64,000 nt of DNA from Isoetes taiwanensis (GCA_021234155.1 JAJEKV010000060.1:8018323-8082322); one strand, 5' to 3'; shown: positions 45,442 through 57,640, counted from the first letter of the stretch. Translations and numbers: made by a program. The notes: a model not told the origin generated them from the letters alone.

Positions 45442-48400
45442 ACACATGTCAATCTGTTCATGGAGGGTGAGAATTCCAATGGAAGTGATGGTTCTAAGCG
45501 CCAAGTATGCCGACATTGGCGGTGTTATGCCACAAAACAAATAAAGAAGCGTGTTGACAGGTCGGTGGATTGCATCCTCGATTCTTTGGCAAACGCCCGT
45601 CGAATCAAAGATTAGTTTTTGTGATCGTTTGTTGCAAGATGGCGCTTTTTTCTCGTTTTCGAACACATAATTGGAAATCCTTCCGGGTTATTGTTATGAA
45701 ATCAATGATCGAAACTTGAAAGATGGACTTCAAGAAGTAAAGTCTGCTAATAGCAAAGATAAATTGGCTGCAAAACATTCACCTTTATCAATGATTGTTG
45801 GAAAAAAAGGAGATATAAACAAGAATGTTTCTTCAAAATTGCTAAAGATACAGACCAAGAAATTTATCCAAAGCTGCGACAAGAAGGAAGATAATGTCAT
45901 TAAGTGGAGCAAATGTATGGGCTTTGGCGGGAAGGATGCCAAGATCAAATAGAATCGATGATTCAATCAAATGTCGAGGTTAAGTGAATTTTGGCTTGAC
46001 AATACCAAAGTTTCACCAAAGGTTAGAGATGTCATGAAGAGGAGAACACAAGCAATACAATACCTTGATATCTCACGGGTTTGCTCTTGTAATTGAATCA
46101 ATAGTCTTGGAGTTTATGTTTTCTTCCAAAATTCTTTCATGACATTCTAGTACATTCTCAGACATTCTAGTACATTCTGTACATTCTAGTTCTGTTCAAA
46201 GTGACACGTTAATGAATACACATGGTTCTCATGAAATGTATTGCATTTTACATTGTTTACATAGTAGCGAAAATCTTGCGTTGATGTGCTATTAGGTACT
46301 TTTTAGATGTACATCCATTAACGTTACATGTCCATGCAAACATTTACATGTACTTGAATATCAAAATTACATCATTCTACATTTTAGTGTACTTTCGGGT
46401 AATGAAGCCAAACAAATCGGACATATGTACATTAGTTGTACTAATATTGTAACATTAATGTGATGTACTAATATTGGAACATTAATTAGATGTACATTGG
46501 ATGTACATTGGATGTACATTGGATGTACATTGGATGTTGATGGAACTGTTGGTCGTACATTAGATGTAATTCTTTGTACATTAGATGTACATTAGATGTC
46601 TGATAACAGTATCGATTAGAACTGTTGGATGGACATTTTATGTACATAGAACATACATTAATTGTACAATAGTATAGTTCAATACTCTTTTGGCATCCGG
46701 TTGCCGACATCATTTTGCTAACATGGTCTTTAATGCTTTTGTTATTGCGATCGAGCTTTATCAACGGTTTGTATATCGTAATCCCGATACCAAAATTAAG
46801 CCTTCGGTTCGAGTATCCGAAACCCGATTGCATAAGGAAATTGAAGGAGAGAAACACATGTTGTTGTGTCAAACATGAGCAAGCGGATCTGTCTGAAAGG
46901 CCTTCAATGATATGAGGAGATCCCTACATGTTAATTGCACTTGCGGTACATAGTGTCTTGCATCCCAAAGAAAACAATGGAGTATGTCAAGCAAACAAGA
47001 AAACTTTTGATAATGTTAGTATCTTGTGGAGGTCAACGGTTCGCGAAAATATGTGATGGATGAATGGCATAAACTAAAATGCATCAAAGGCGAATGTGAT
47101 GAATGTGGAGTGAAGAAATTAGACATCATCCCAAGCGAGGAAGATGGAATTGAAATGTGGACTAGCAAGTATATGCATATGTCAATGAGCCATCCAAAAG
47201 GTACATCCGAGAAGGCTTAGATTAGTTGATCGGAGAATGACAAAGCATCTGTTTTGTTAAAGAACATGAAAAATCAGCTTGCTAAGTTTACTGAGATCAT
47301 AACTTTACAAACCTGCTTGGCCGAGCAAAAAAGTTTAAAAAGATGTGTTGAGAAACTCCCGGATAATAGTGTGTTGTCATTTGTTGACTTTCGCAGAGAA
47401 CTACACATTGAAACCGGGGGCGAAGTGCAATCCGAAAGCATTGGAATCCCCGATCAAATTAGTATTTTGGTCCATATTTCAATGATGAAAATAGAAGGTA
47501 AGCTTAAAAAAAAAGTGCATTTCTATGTTTTGGATGCCGAGGAAGCATGACACTCATTTTGTGCAACATGGTTTTAAATTACATTTGGGGTGGCTTAAGA
47601 ATAATGGAGGTGGACACATAAACCTTCATTATGTGTGGTCGGATGGTTGTGCATCTCAATTCAAATCAAGACGCGTGCATGGTATGGAATCTGTAGATAC
47701 CATGTTGAAAATAAAATTCGAAAGTGATATGGAATTTCTTTGGATCCGGCCATGGGAAAGGCACACATGATGGCGAGGCTGGTATAGCAAAGTTGTGGCT
47801 TGAGAGCGGCGGAGAAAAACAAAATGGCATGCCGATGGCGAGTCGCGAACAACGGCTTGTGCGGTTTTAAGGGCCAAGGAATCGGATTGTGAAAGGGTGT
47901 TTTGGGAGGTTGGAAAAACAGATGTGAACAGGCAGCAAGCATTCAATTGCAAGACTTTACACGGTACTCGGCCAGATACATTACGTGTCAACTATAAACC
48001 CAAACAGATCCAACAAAGTTGCTATGCACCACACTCTCGTGCTTTTGTGATGCTTGCATTAACTTCAATTGGTTGAATTGTGAGAACATTAAACATTGTG
48101 GAGAATGGTCTCTAAAAGTTTGGAGCCCACAGATCATATTGCCTCTCGTGTTGAAGCTGAAAATGATGTGGAAGTTTTGTATCACGGAGGGGCGAGGTTT
48201 GGTTTTAGATGACAATCGTAGGCTGTTTTGGATGTATTTGTGTCTTTTGCGACACCGGACAATGTGGAAGGTGTTTCATACTATGTTCTCATGTGCACCG
48301 GGGAAAAGCATGCATTGGAAGAAGATTCAATTGATGACTATGGAAATGAATACTCTGCTGGCACTAGTGTCATTGAAGGACAATATTATGAACTAATCCC

Positions 48401-48593
48401 AGTACGCCAATAAGTATAAACCGCTTCCTACTAAGAATGTTTTGGTACCGCAGAATCTGTGATTGGGGTTCGAATCCCATTCAAGAAAGTAAAACACAAG
48501 CTGAAGGGGCAAGCCGCGACATTTCACTTGCCGGATGAAGTCCATGAGACATTGTTATCACAACTTCCGGCAATTGTAGATGACATGGACTAA
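45442..48593 (+). pseudogene. DDE-like transposase of the 9.3-kb element, frameshifted
   Basis: Pieces in order: a basic N-terminus (45450-45615), a Lys-rich part (45671-45952), FWLDNTKVSPKVRDVMKRRT (about 45991-46050), RNPDTKIKP (about 46770), DEWHKLKCIKGECDECGVKK (47053-47112; a Cys/His cluster), then the catalytic-type core. The core has SFVDFRRELHIETGGEVQS (47380-47435), HDTHFVQHGFKLHLGWLKNN, YVWSDGCASQFKSRR (47629-47673) and, after a frameshift near 47733, NFFGSGHGKGTHDGEAGIAK. D in VDF, D in WSDG and D/E after GHGKG are the likely metal-binding acids. C-terminal pieces NVEGVSYYVLMCTGEKHALE (about 48255-48315) and IPFKKVKHKLKGQAATFHLP lead to TAA at 48591-48593. Intron-like gaps with TGTACA repeats lie at about 46.1-46.65 kb. 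This protein type occurs in many plant and animal transposons; its chemistry is inferred from the DDE-like motifs. Confidence 0.75.
46280..46640. repeat. TGTACA palindrome array, cluster 1
   Basis: Repeated TGTACATTGGATGTACATTGG-type units (perfect 12-base period at 46493-46530) with flanking scattered TGTACA words. It lies in an apparent intron of the left gene. Confidence 0.85.
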
Positions 48594-48671
48594 GTCGATC
48601 TGTAGTACTTTCCCTGAAATATTGTAATACTTTGTTATAAGAACTGAAGAACTGGACTACTTGAAGTGCAT

Positions 48672-48735
48672 TATGTACATCAATGTACATAAGATGTACA
48701 ACAGATGTACATCTTATGTACATCTGTTGTACATT
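48672..48735. repeat. TGTACA palindrome array, cluster 2 (large palindrome)
   Basis: AAGATGTACAACAGATGTAC followed by ATCTTATGTACATCTGTTGT: six TGTACA in 60 bases, arranged so that the halves are mutually inverted. It sits in the 390-base gap between the 3' ends of the two convergent genes. Confidence 0.9.
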
Positions 48736-50954
48736 CCGAAATCTTATAAAAATTTGTTAAGTGTAAGTTGATTAGAATTGAACACAAGAAAGTTGAATTG
48801 CATAAACACTAAAATGGTTTTGATCATGGCAAAGATAAGAAATGGACAGGTTTTCATGTACAAATGGTTGATTTATTTATATTGTGGACATAAATATAAC
48901 ACACCCAAAAATGAGCATGGCTCATAATTCATGACCAAGCTTCAAAATGTCGTTAGGGAGCCTGATATCTTATGACTATTGCATCATGTCTTCCAGCCCG
49001 CCGGAAGGTCAAAGATATCCTCTAAAGCGATGTAGTCCATGCGGTTTCTATAGCACGTGCCAGCGGCAAACCTTTCCATCCTACATAGCTTTGCATCTTC
49101 CGGGACGCGTGCCTTCCCCAAGGGTTGTGCAACAAGTGATTTCTTTGCCAATATACCTTTCATGGTTGCTCGTTCCTCATAATTTTCAATTTGCTCAACC
49201 TTTTCCCAAAGTCCGAGGGAACAATGATATAGAATGATAATCGGTCCCCAACCCTATGTACTTGCGGCTTGTGTTGGTTTGTATTACCTCACGGGTGCAG
49301 CGAGAACTCTATCTCTTAGTTTCTTAATAGTCTTTTGTGTTTTGATCCATTCATCTACAAAGCAAATGAAGATCACTTAATTATGTATACACACTCATAA
49401 TTGTACCAATAAGAAAGACAGTAAGAATAGAGTACTCAAGTGCAATGAACAAAAACTTTGATACATATATTCATAACATTTGAATTTGTACATCAGTCAA
49501 AGTCTGTACCAACAATGGGCGGTCGAGGCCAATAACATGATGGCGGTTTCTCCATTCCTTGCTCCAGGTATATTGACTAAATTTAGGCGTGAGCACCCAA
49601 GTTCTTTGCCATAGTTTGCCGACAAAAATCTGTTCCACCTGCTCTGATATGCCATCTGCTGCATTAGTCATTGGATGCTCTTTCACATAAACTATACCAT
49701 CTTCGGCCATTTTGAATCCATTAAGCCATGGAATGAGCTCCATGACAAGCAATCTGTCACTAGCTAATATCGGTGTCCAAGAGAAAGGACATATGTAGCT
49801 TCCTCTGAGGATTCAAAGTGGATTTGTATCTTTTCGTCGTCGATCGAACTGTATGTCCATAGTACTGGGTACTCTTTCCATACCACGACTAATGGTTTCA
49901 CAAACAACCCCTTTTGAGGTTCGGTGGGGTGTTTGTGTGGCGAAGTCCAACACTTGCTCCTGGCTGTAAACAAACTTCACTTTATGGAAAAAGCATCACA
50001 AATATGTTCCACAATTGGTTGAAGATTTTTAGAAGTGAGTGAAGACCGGATGGCAACATCAAACCCTTCTCTTACAAATGCTAACTTGATGATGCTAACC
50101 CCGGCTGCGGTAAAAAAACCCGTTTCCTATATTAAATTGAAGCTCATCTTTACGGATCTGTTGGTATCTTGAGTTAATATTTTCATTCTTGTGCACACTC
50201 TTGCCCAACACGTAATTTAAGTCAAAGATAACGAGCTTTCTCCACAAATTAGATGATTCACCAGTCCGACAAGAAAACACTTGAGATTCACAATTTATAA
50301 TTACATTTCGGATTACACACAATTGAGAAAACACATTGATAATTACGATTGTTATTTGCACGGTGTAAGTGAGACAAATAAATTAATTTTTTCATTACTT
50401 ATTGAGTACAAAGAAGCTCGGAGCATGGCTCATACAAAGCTGTAATTTACAAACAAGTCAAAGGGACTATCTACCACAGTAGGAAACAAGCTGCTTGTAT
50501 ATTCATCTCGCCTTCTACAATTAATGCCTCCATTAGATGATCCCTCCGTGACTTGGCATAGGCATCGATGAACCAAGCGGGTGTCATCTCGCATGGTGCA
50601 CAAGTATTAGAGGACTATACCAACAAATAACTAATAGGAAAATAACATGTTCTACTTACAAAAAAATGGAGCTTGGTACGTTGCATCAACCACGGCATCT
50701 ATGAATTTGTGCATGTAAGCCACAATGTACATGCAAGGGTTCTTTGGTACTAGTTTACGGCATTTTAGGACAGAACACGGGAGCATCAAAGTTCTTCCTA
50801 CCATGGCTTAAAATTTTTTGGATCCGAGCATCATGTTATTGATCACAAGCTTATGAAACACCTGCAAAATTGCAATGTGAGAATAAATCAAGCATAAGAA
50901 ATTGCAATATGAGAATAATCAAATCATAAAAACAAAACGAAAACTCATACTTAC

Positions 50955-51240
50955 TTCGGACCACTTTAGCATCCCGGGTACATAGCCTTTGACAGGAGAG
51001 AGGATGCGTATACTTGGGCTAGCTATAGATGGAAAAGAGCTTTTCATTGGACCAGCAAGCACAAGTATTGCCAATGCCACATTTGGGCCTTGCGGAATTG
51101 GAACAAATATGTATTGGCATCTTGCAATCAAAATGCCATCCGACCCTTCCTTTATGTTAGTGTTACGTGCATCCGCCCCCCCATTCTTGAGGGAATTCAC
51201 AAAATTCGGAAGGTGTCCGTTCGAACCGTAAAAACTTGTG
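50955..51240 (-). CDS. Best-preserved exon of the element's second gene
   Basis: It is uninterrupted for about 95 residues on the minus strand and ends at a consensus donor (CCGAAG|TAAGTATG read as GTAAGTATG at about 50955). Hydrophobic-beta pattern around YIFVPIPQGPNVALAILVLA suggests a folded core rather than coiled coil. This is the piece I would use to search for relatives. Confidence 0.6.
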
Positions 51241-52494
51241 TTTCCAATCGGATGGAAGATCTGCTACAAAGGTACACGCACACAAATCCAGTTACATATT
51301 AATACATAAGATGAGTGACTTAGGGAATGAAATAACATAAATATGTTGAAATGCTAGCCTACCTCCCATAGACATCTACCATCTTAGAGGTCAAGTCCGA
51401 CTTCAATGAAACTTCGTCAACATCACTTTGAAAGATAGAGGGTGCGGGCTTAGGAGGGCAGTCCCTATAAGGAGTGAATGGAACCAACCTTTTCGGTCCG
51501 GTTCACTAAAGCGTACAAGGAAACAACGGCATTAGCAAAGAATATATCTATTGTAATCAATTGTATATTACTCACCTTGTAAATTCATCACTGTTTCGAC
51601 ATCTTAGAGGACTGCTTTGCCTTATTTGTTATCACATCAATAGTTGCTTGTAGATCCTCTTCCTCTTCGGTTCCGACTTCGGAAGGATCGGGATCAGCTT
51701 CCTTCACGGCACTTTGTGATGCGTGTCCTATGCACAAAAAAATGTGGTTAATTACCATAAATCTGAGATGTTTAACAAAATTAGTTCATCTTGGACATAC
51801 CTCTTTCTAGGTGGTGGTGGCACTTTTTGCTGGAGATTTTCTTTTTTTTGAGGACATTTTTTTTGTTCTTTGGAGATTTTGCTGTTTTTTCCTTTTGGAG
51901 TGCCATCACCGGCATTCTTTTGCCTCCTCTTTGGAGTGGACTCAACTACCAACTTCGGCTTCCTCTTCCACTGGTATCTCACGGGTTAAAATCTGGATCT
52001 GTGTCCTTTGTAGCTTCTTCATAATAGCCGGTCGGGACCTACTGCAGATGATCTTTGAGGCGCCCAAAATTTGAATCTTTCTTAGCTTCTCCAATTACTA
52101 ATTTAGCACTTGGTGATGAAAGATTTTACATTGCGGCGATCATTGAAGGCTCACACTGCACTGCTTTAGCTTTCTCAAGTGCCATCCTCTCAATTTCCTC
52201 AACTTCACTTTGCCATGTTCGAAAGCGAGCCTTTGTGCGGTTGTTCTATTGCAGCACTTGAAAATGTCATTGGTGATCACGGAGCTGGAAGGTAGAGGGT
52301 CTCTGATTCGATGCGCTTATTATGCTCGATAAAATCTGTAAAAGAGAGTCGATCTGAGATGGCTCAAGAACATCAGCCATTAAAAGCCGCTTACGGGATA
52401 GGAACGACCTCATCACAAACAAACAAATGATCTAAATTTCAATAGACATAAAAGAACATGAAAACGAGAACTAATGAGAAATATATGGTACATC

Positions 52495-52935
52495 ACGCCA
52501 AGCATGTACATTTCATGTACATAGAATGTACCAAATGTAAGTAACTACATTTAACTATAGCCAAATGTACATGTACATGTTCCTCAATGTACATAAAAGG
52601 TACATCAATGTACCCGGATGTACACCGATGTACCCAGATGTACCCGTGTATCCAGTTAGGGAATGTAGATCTATGCCAAAAAAAAAACATATATGTAAAA
52701 AATGCACATACTTATGAATCCATCTGAGGATGCACTCTAAAGATAAATGCATGTACATCTATTTGCGGATGTAGACTCCATTAGAGACATGTACAAGCCC
52801 GATACAAGCTGCAGTCCAAGCTCAAAAATAAAAGCATCAATAAACAAGCAAATATATGCCTATGTACCTCCTTTACGGATGTACACTAAAAGTTATACAT
52901 GTACAAGGAATAGCAATGCCTTTGAAAGCCATACA
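52495..52935. repeat. TGTACA palindrome array, cluster 3
   Basis: Two sub-clusters (52495-52640 and 52745-52935) of TGTACAT/ATGTACA words, several with CGGATGTACAC or CCAGATGTACCC context. They lie between exon-like pieces of the minus-strand gene, in the manner of an intron. Confidence 0.85.
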
Positions 52936-54464
52936 TGTAGAACTATGCACGATACAATAACAAATATGAATGAAGAGAAATATAAGTTTAAATTAGTTGA
53001 GAGCAATGCATACCTTTCACACGGCGAGGAAACCAAGCTGAATTCGAATGCCCTCATCCCGGATGCAACCTTTTATGCAATTACGTCTTTCATGGACCCG
53101 GATAACACAAGCGAAAGAGGCAATAAGCATCTCTGCATGGAGCTAAGCAAACAACAAACCGGTTTTGCCAAAGCCTTGGCCACAAATGTACATGAACCCG
53201 AATGTGATGAACTGCTCTATAGAAGTAGCTCCCTATGAGGGTAGGGCCTCGGGTGCGAACAATAGGTCCTGCTCTCCCCATGAAATCAAAATCAGTGAAT
53301 GCCTTTCTGAACCAATTCAATGCAATTAAGTTTTTCCTTTGCTTGTTCAATTGAGATTTCATGCCTTTCAATGTCTTTAGTTGCTTCACTGCAAACCAAT
53401 TTCTAGCTTAGAAGAGTGTTGTTCTTTATCATGTCTACTCATAACCAAGTCTTCCAACTTGTACTTCAACACTCAGAACATAACGGCATTTCAGCCCGGG
53501 ATCACGGGACAATTTGTCAAATTCTGTTTTGTCTCATCTATTTTTACGGCGGTCTGCTGCGGATCTTGGATAGCATATCCTTTCTACCCTCAATCCGGTG
53601 ATGACCTTCAATGCATCCCTCCTTTTTTCTTCCGGTTTTCTACTTCATTCAATAGGTTAGTTTTCTCCTCCAACCCATGCTTAAATAATTTGCTTTATTG
53701 TGTCAACATCTCGATCTAGAATAAGCCGGGCTCTAATATTCTGCTGCAATAATGATGTCTGTTTGATAGTTGAGGATTTACATTTGTAGGGTCCTCTCGT
53801 AACGTCCTGAATCGAGGGTTTTGGCAAGATCTTTGGCGGTCCTAGCCACGTCCATCCAATCAACAAGCCGTCCCTTCAAGTGAAGAGCAAATGCTCGGCA
53901 AAATAGGTTGAAATATAATGGTTTGTAACTTTGTTTCTTGCCATAAACCAATTCATAATATTTAAAAAAATCATCTTTCCATGCGTTACGGATTCTCCTT
54001 CCTTGAATCCTCGTGCGTTTTTTGGAGCTTCACCCCATACCTCGTTCATAACCATCTCTAGGTTGGGTATGTGGGCCTCTGCATGTTTCTCCGCGGAGGT
54101 CTTTGGCTTGGATCACCTCGGGAACCCAAACGTAAACTCCTTGGAGGTAAAATTCCCTTGCTTAAGAACCGGCATCTTGCTTGGGCTGTGGTGATGAGCA
54201 AACACTCATCACGGGGGCGTTTTGGGGCCATAGCTAGATGAAGAATTCGTGATCGGAATCCAAGCAGAGAAGGCAGGGGCGGGATAGTGAACGAGAGGCA
54301 AACCAAGAAAGAATTTGGGAAAGAATTTCAAAATCCGATAATTGCGGGTTCAGAGTAGTGGATAGCCATTAATCATGGCAGTTACTAGCTGGTCATGATG
54401 ACAGTTATTCCAAAAATGTGCATTCGGTACATATGTATATGTACAAAAAGGGCTACATTTATAG

Positions 54465-54490
54465 ACACCCTTTCATGCTTTTACCCGTAT
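54465..54490 (-). repeat. Right TIR (54465-54486) with flanking GTAT
   Basis: ACACCCTTTCATGCTTTTAC plus CC, then GTAT. It is preceded by GGTACATATGTATATGTACA (54427-54446), mirroring the palindrome-rich left subterminal region. Confidence 0.9.
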
Positions 54491-54699
54491 ATACTCGAAT
54501 AAAAAGTAATTGAATCAAACGTAATTATACATGGAGAACTCAACACCATTTAACTAGAATATGAGAAGAATCATTCCAAAAGAAAGAACTTTAATTCATG
54601 ATGAATGCCGTACATTGGACTCAAATCAGTTCTCATAAGGGGAAGAAGACTAATAATTATAAATTTTGTAAAGAGCAAAAAGTTCGTAAATGCCCTTTG

Positions 54700-55170
54700 G
54701 AATATGAGCTCTAGTGCAAACACAGTTCAAGTTTGAGGAATCATTAGACCAAGGCTTCTTGTTGAAAGCAATTTCAAAATCATATGTGATATATCTACAA
54801 CAATATTCTACTATTGGAATTTTTTCATCTAATATGGACAGACCAAGCTCAGAGCACGGAATGAATAATGCGGAAGGCAATGACTACAGGAAGCAAAAAT
54901 CTCTAGTAAGTGCTATTCTTTAGGCTATAAGCTTAAGCCAAATAGAAAGACTGTTTCAAAACCATGGTCTAAGATTCAGATTTGCACTTATTCGTGTTCT
55001 TATCATGAAAAATATTTATTGTATTTCTATTGTCTTCTATAGCAATGGAACACGTTCCAATTGTTCCACATCACATTTTGCTACATCTAGAGTTGGCAAG
55101 GAGGAACTTGCCATGTTAATCGAGTTTGATAAGACTCCTGAAGTTCTCGCAAGGCAGCTTGAACAATGAG
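54700..55170 (+). CDS. Possible 3' exons of an unrecognised plus-strand gene
   Basis: An open stretch containing FEESLDQGFLLKAISKSYVI and SEHGMNNAEGNDYRKQKSL ends at donor CTA|GTAAGT (54903). After acceptor TCTTCTATAG (55043) a short exon reads TSHFATSRVGKEELAMLIEF and DKTPEVLARQLEQ with TGA at 55166-55168. The codon phase of the two does not match exactly, so the pairing is uncertain. No domain was recognised. Confidence 0.3.
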
Positions 55171-57640
55171 AATTGCACCCTTACCGAGCCTCGTTAATGC
55201 AAGTAAAAACATTGTAATAGGCAAGATAACAAAGAAAATATACCATAGGAAATACACCATAGGAAATACGTAGACTACACACTTTTTCCGCTTTTGAATT
55301 TGCTAGCATATATTTGAAAAGAGAGGTTTGCTGCAGGGTCTGGCAGTAGCAACATATGGCAAGAAAAGGGTCTGGCTTCCAAACAGGTGTTGCCCCGTCT
55401 TTCCATTCTTTGTTGTATCAGCAAATCTTTCTTATCATGATGGCGATTCGTTTGTGCAAGTCGATTGGCTGTTCGATGTTGAATACATGACCTAGCACTT
55501 ACTGTCGCGCGCAGCAGTTTTGTCTTCCAGCTTCGCAAAGTACTCTAATAATTACAAGATAGGGCAAACGAGGTAGAAAAAACATACTTCCATTTTGGAT
55601 TTCTCAGGTAAATTCGTATCAATTTTTAGTAATTTTTCTCTTGTTTTTATCTCTTCATTTGATCTCTAGGGTTTGCAGAGGCAGAGATGGACCAAGAAAG
55701 GAGTCAAATGGATGACGGCCTTTGTCAACATGCCAAAAGGTATTTTGGTTGCCCTCATGAATGAAATGGAAGAACGTGTTGGAAAAACATTGAAGGAATG
55801 GCTCGAACACCGCATCCAGTCCATCAGAGGAGCATACATAAGTATGGCGCAGAAAAAGATATGGAAACTAAGAAAGCAGGAAATGGGAGGTAAGAGGATT
55901 GAACACTTTCGTTCTTTCTTTCTTGTCAATGTCTTGTGAATCTCCTTATAAACGTTGGATAAATACATGTCATGAAAATGCCTTTGCATTTATATTGTTT
56001 CATCAAATCTTAAAGGGGCTATGCTCATTTTGCTAGTTTATCTGAAATTGCAAACTGAAACATACTATAGCATCGCAATGCTAGGTTTTTAGCCCACTTT
56101 AGCATCTCAATTTCAGGTGTCCTCATGGTCGTGCCAATGCCAACAAAAACATAGTTCAGTCTGTACATGATAATGCACTGAACAAGTTGTGGTAGTTTTA
56201 TGAAAGGTTTTAATCAGAGGTCCAGGGCACAAAGACCAGCAACAAGACTAATGTCAACAGATATCTTGCTAGTATTCCTGCGGAAATTCAGGACACAATA
56301 CTTATGAATTATGTGTGCATTTATCTGAAATTATTATTAGGTGAGGGGCACATACTTGACATTTTCCTCAATCATTCTTTCTCGACTTGGAATCTTTCCT
56401 GCATCAAACTGCTCAAACTTACCAAGACAGAGCTCCTAGTCTTATTATGTGATTATATTCTTTTGTTCTGCCTGGCTTATACGAACAAGGAAGGCAGATT
56501 CACTACAAGCTAGCATGTATTTATGGCAGATTCACTGCAAGCTAGCATATATTTATGGCTGATTGTCATACCCTTATTGCCTATTATATTGTGTCTAGTA
56601 TTATTCGTTAGTCCAATGCATCGCTGAAAAGACCGCAAACAGGTGGCGGTATTAGTCAAGACTGGACATGATACACACTGTATCATGCAGCCAGAATGAT
56701 TCATCTTCTCTGGATATTGCTACATTATTCTGCAAGATATTTTTGCATTACCAAGCAATGGGCACAAATATACCATTCAAGCATTGCAAACATGTATTAA
56801 ATTCTACCACCATTGCCTTCTCACGCCTTTATCCAAGCTCTAGTCTGCATAAAATTATGAATTAAACTGTGCTTTCTAAAAAGTATGGCTTTCATGTTAG
56901 AGGGCTTTTTCAAACAGAGTCGGATGGTAAGAATAGGTTTCTGGATTGAGCTTCTTCAAACATAGTCGGATGTTTCTGCTAGTTTTTAAGTTTTTATCTG
57001 CGTCTTCAAACAGGGTCCAATGGTTCCGCTTCTTCAAACAAGGTATCATCCTTATCACACAGGAGAGCTTGATGCAGATTTGTATACTTAGAGGCGGTTT
57101 TAGCACCAGCTTCCGTCAAATGCAATGTTCATAGGATACCTTTACCTTTCACATGCAAAAGATCTTGCATTTTCTTCAGCACTTGAGCACGCTTCCGAGA
57201 ACCATATTCTGCAAAGTGAAGATGTTTACCAAAAGATTTTAAATACTCAGTTTTGAGCAAAACAATTGGCAGGTTGCCTCCATGTGAACAAAAGATCAGC
57301 TCAATAAGCTGCAGCTTCAATCATTCAATATCACCAGGCTAGGCCACCATTCGGTCCATATTTCCTCCTGGCTCATCTATCTAACAGTCTGTAGTTCTAG
57401 GAGTTCAGACAGCTTCCTTTTTAGAGGTAACCTATATTTGTTCAGTTTTTTGAAGTCCATTGATTCTTCCCTGGTGGCTATGATACGAAGGGGGTTTTCT
57501 GAGTGTATGCATCCGGGGTTGCTGCCATTTATGGATCCATGCTTGCTTGGTGTGCCTGGATTTCATTTTTCTTGATCTTGGATTATACCGGCAACTGGGT
57601 AAACAATCTGTTCAGGCTTTTGCCGCCTCTAGAAGGCTAT
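55171..57640. other. Mostly gene-free stretch
   Basis: A Lys-rich open stretch at 55675-55900 (FVNMPKGILVALMNEMEERV, GKTLKEWLEHRIQSIRGAYI) ends at a donor-like GGAG|GTAAG. It looks protein-like but is unrecognised. A 32-bp tandem duplication lies at 56493-56556. CTTCAAACA.AGTC words repeat irregularly at 56905-57045. Nothing else is supported. Confidence 0.4.
56493..56556. repeat. 32-bp tandem duplication
   Basis: GGCAGATTCACTACAAGCTA GCATGTATTTAT is repeated at 56525 with two changes. Confidence 0.95.

Larger units (their letters stand above)
48984..54175 (-). pseudogene. Second gene of the 9.3-kb element, unknown protein, many exons
   Basis: Protein-like minus-strand stretches follow each other with plausible GT/AG borders. 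The start is ATG at 54175 (MPVLKQGNFTSKEFTFGFPR, one TGA after it), then RNAWKDDFFKYYELVYGKKQ and LKGRLVDWMDVARTAKDLAK (about 53830-53990). Helical, charged pieces with coiled-coil character follow (TKDIERHEISIEQAKEKLNC, 53310-53390). Then come VEEIERMALEKAKAV (52160-52210), a Lys-rich nuclear-signal-like part (51790-51980) and an acidic VGTEEEEDLQATIDVI (51640-51700). A long clean exon carries GADARNTNIKEGSDGILIAR and YIFVPIPQGPNVALAILVLA (50955-51210). Further exons hold YMHKFIDAVVDATYQAP (about 50670), EMTPAWFIDAYAKSRRDHLM (about 50560), DDEKIQIHFESSEEATYVLS and WRNRHHVIGLDRP. The final exon ends DIFDLPAGWKT, stop at 48986-48984. I recognise no family. Single stops and frame changes show decay. 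Confidence 0.6.
45175..54486. mobile_element. 9.3-kb two-gene DNA transposon with perfect 22-bp TIRs
   Basis: GGGTAAAAGCATGAAAGGGT plus GT at 45175-45196 is repeated as an exact reverse complement at 54465-54486. GTAT lies directly outside both ends (45171-45174 and 54487-54490), a candidate 4-bp target duplication. Inside are two convergent genes: a DDE-like protein gene on the plus strand (45.4-48.6 kb) and an unassigned multi-exon gene on the minus strand (54.2-49.0 kb). TGTACA palindromes cluster near both ends, in intron-like gaps and between the gene 3' ends. Both genes are broken, so this copy is probably not autonomous. I cannot place it in a named superfamily; the protein type recalls DUF7869/KDZ-like cut-and-paste proteins. 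Confidence 0.85.

Noticed and set aside
45268-45666. Minus-strand open frame of 132 codons at the left end of the 9.3-kb element.
   Set aside because: It overlaps the plus-strand N-terminal region of the transposase, which continues in that direction; the minus frame has no splice or family support.
48459-48485. GGGTTCGAATCCC resembling a tRNA T-arm / pol III B box.
   Set aside because: No cloverleaf, A box or acceptor stem surrounds it, and it lies inside the transposase C-terminal frame (VIGVRIPFKK).
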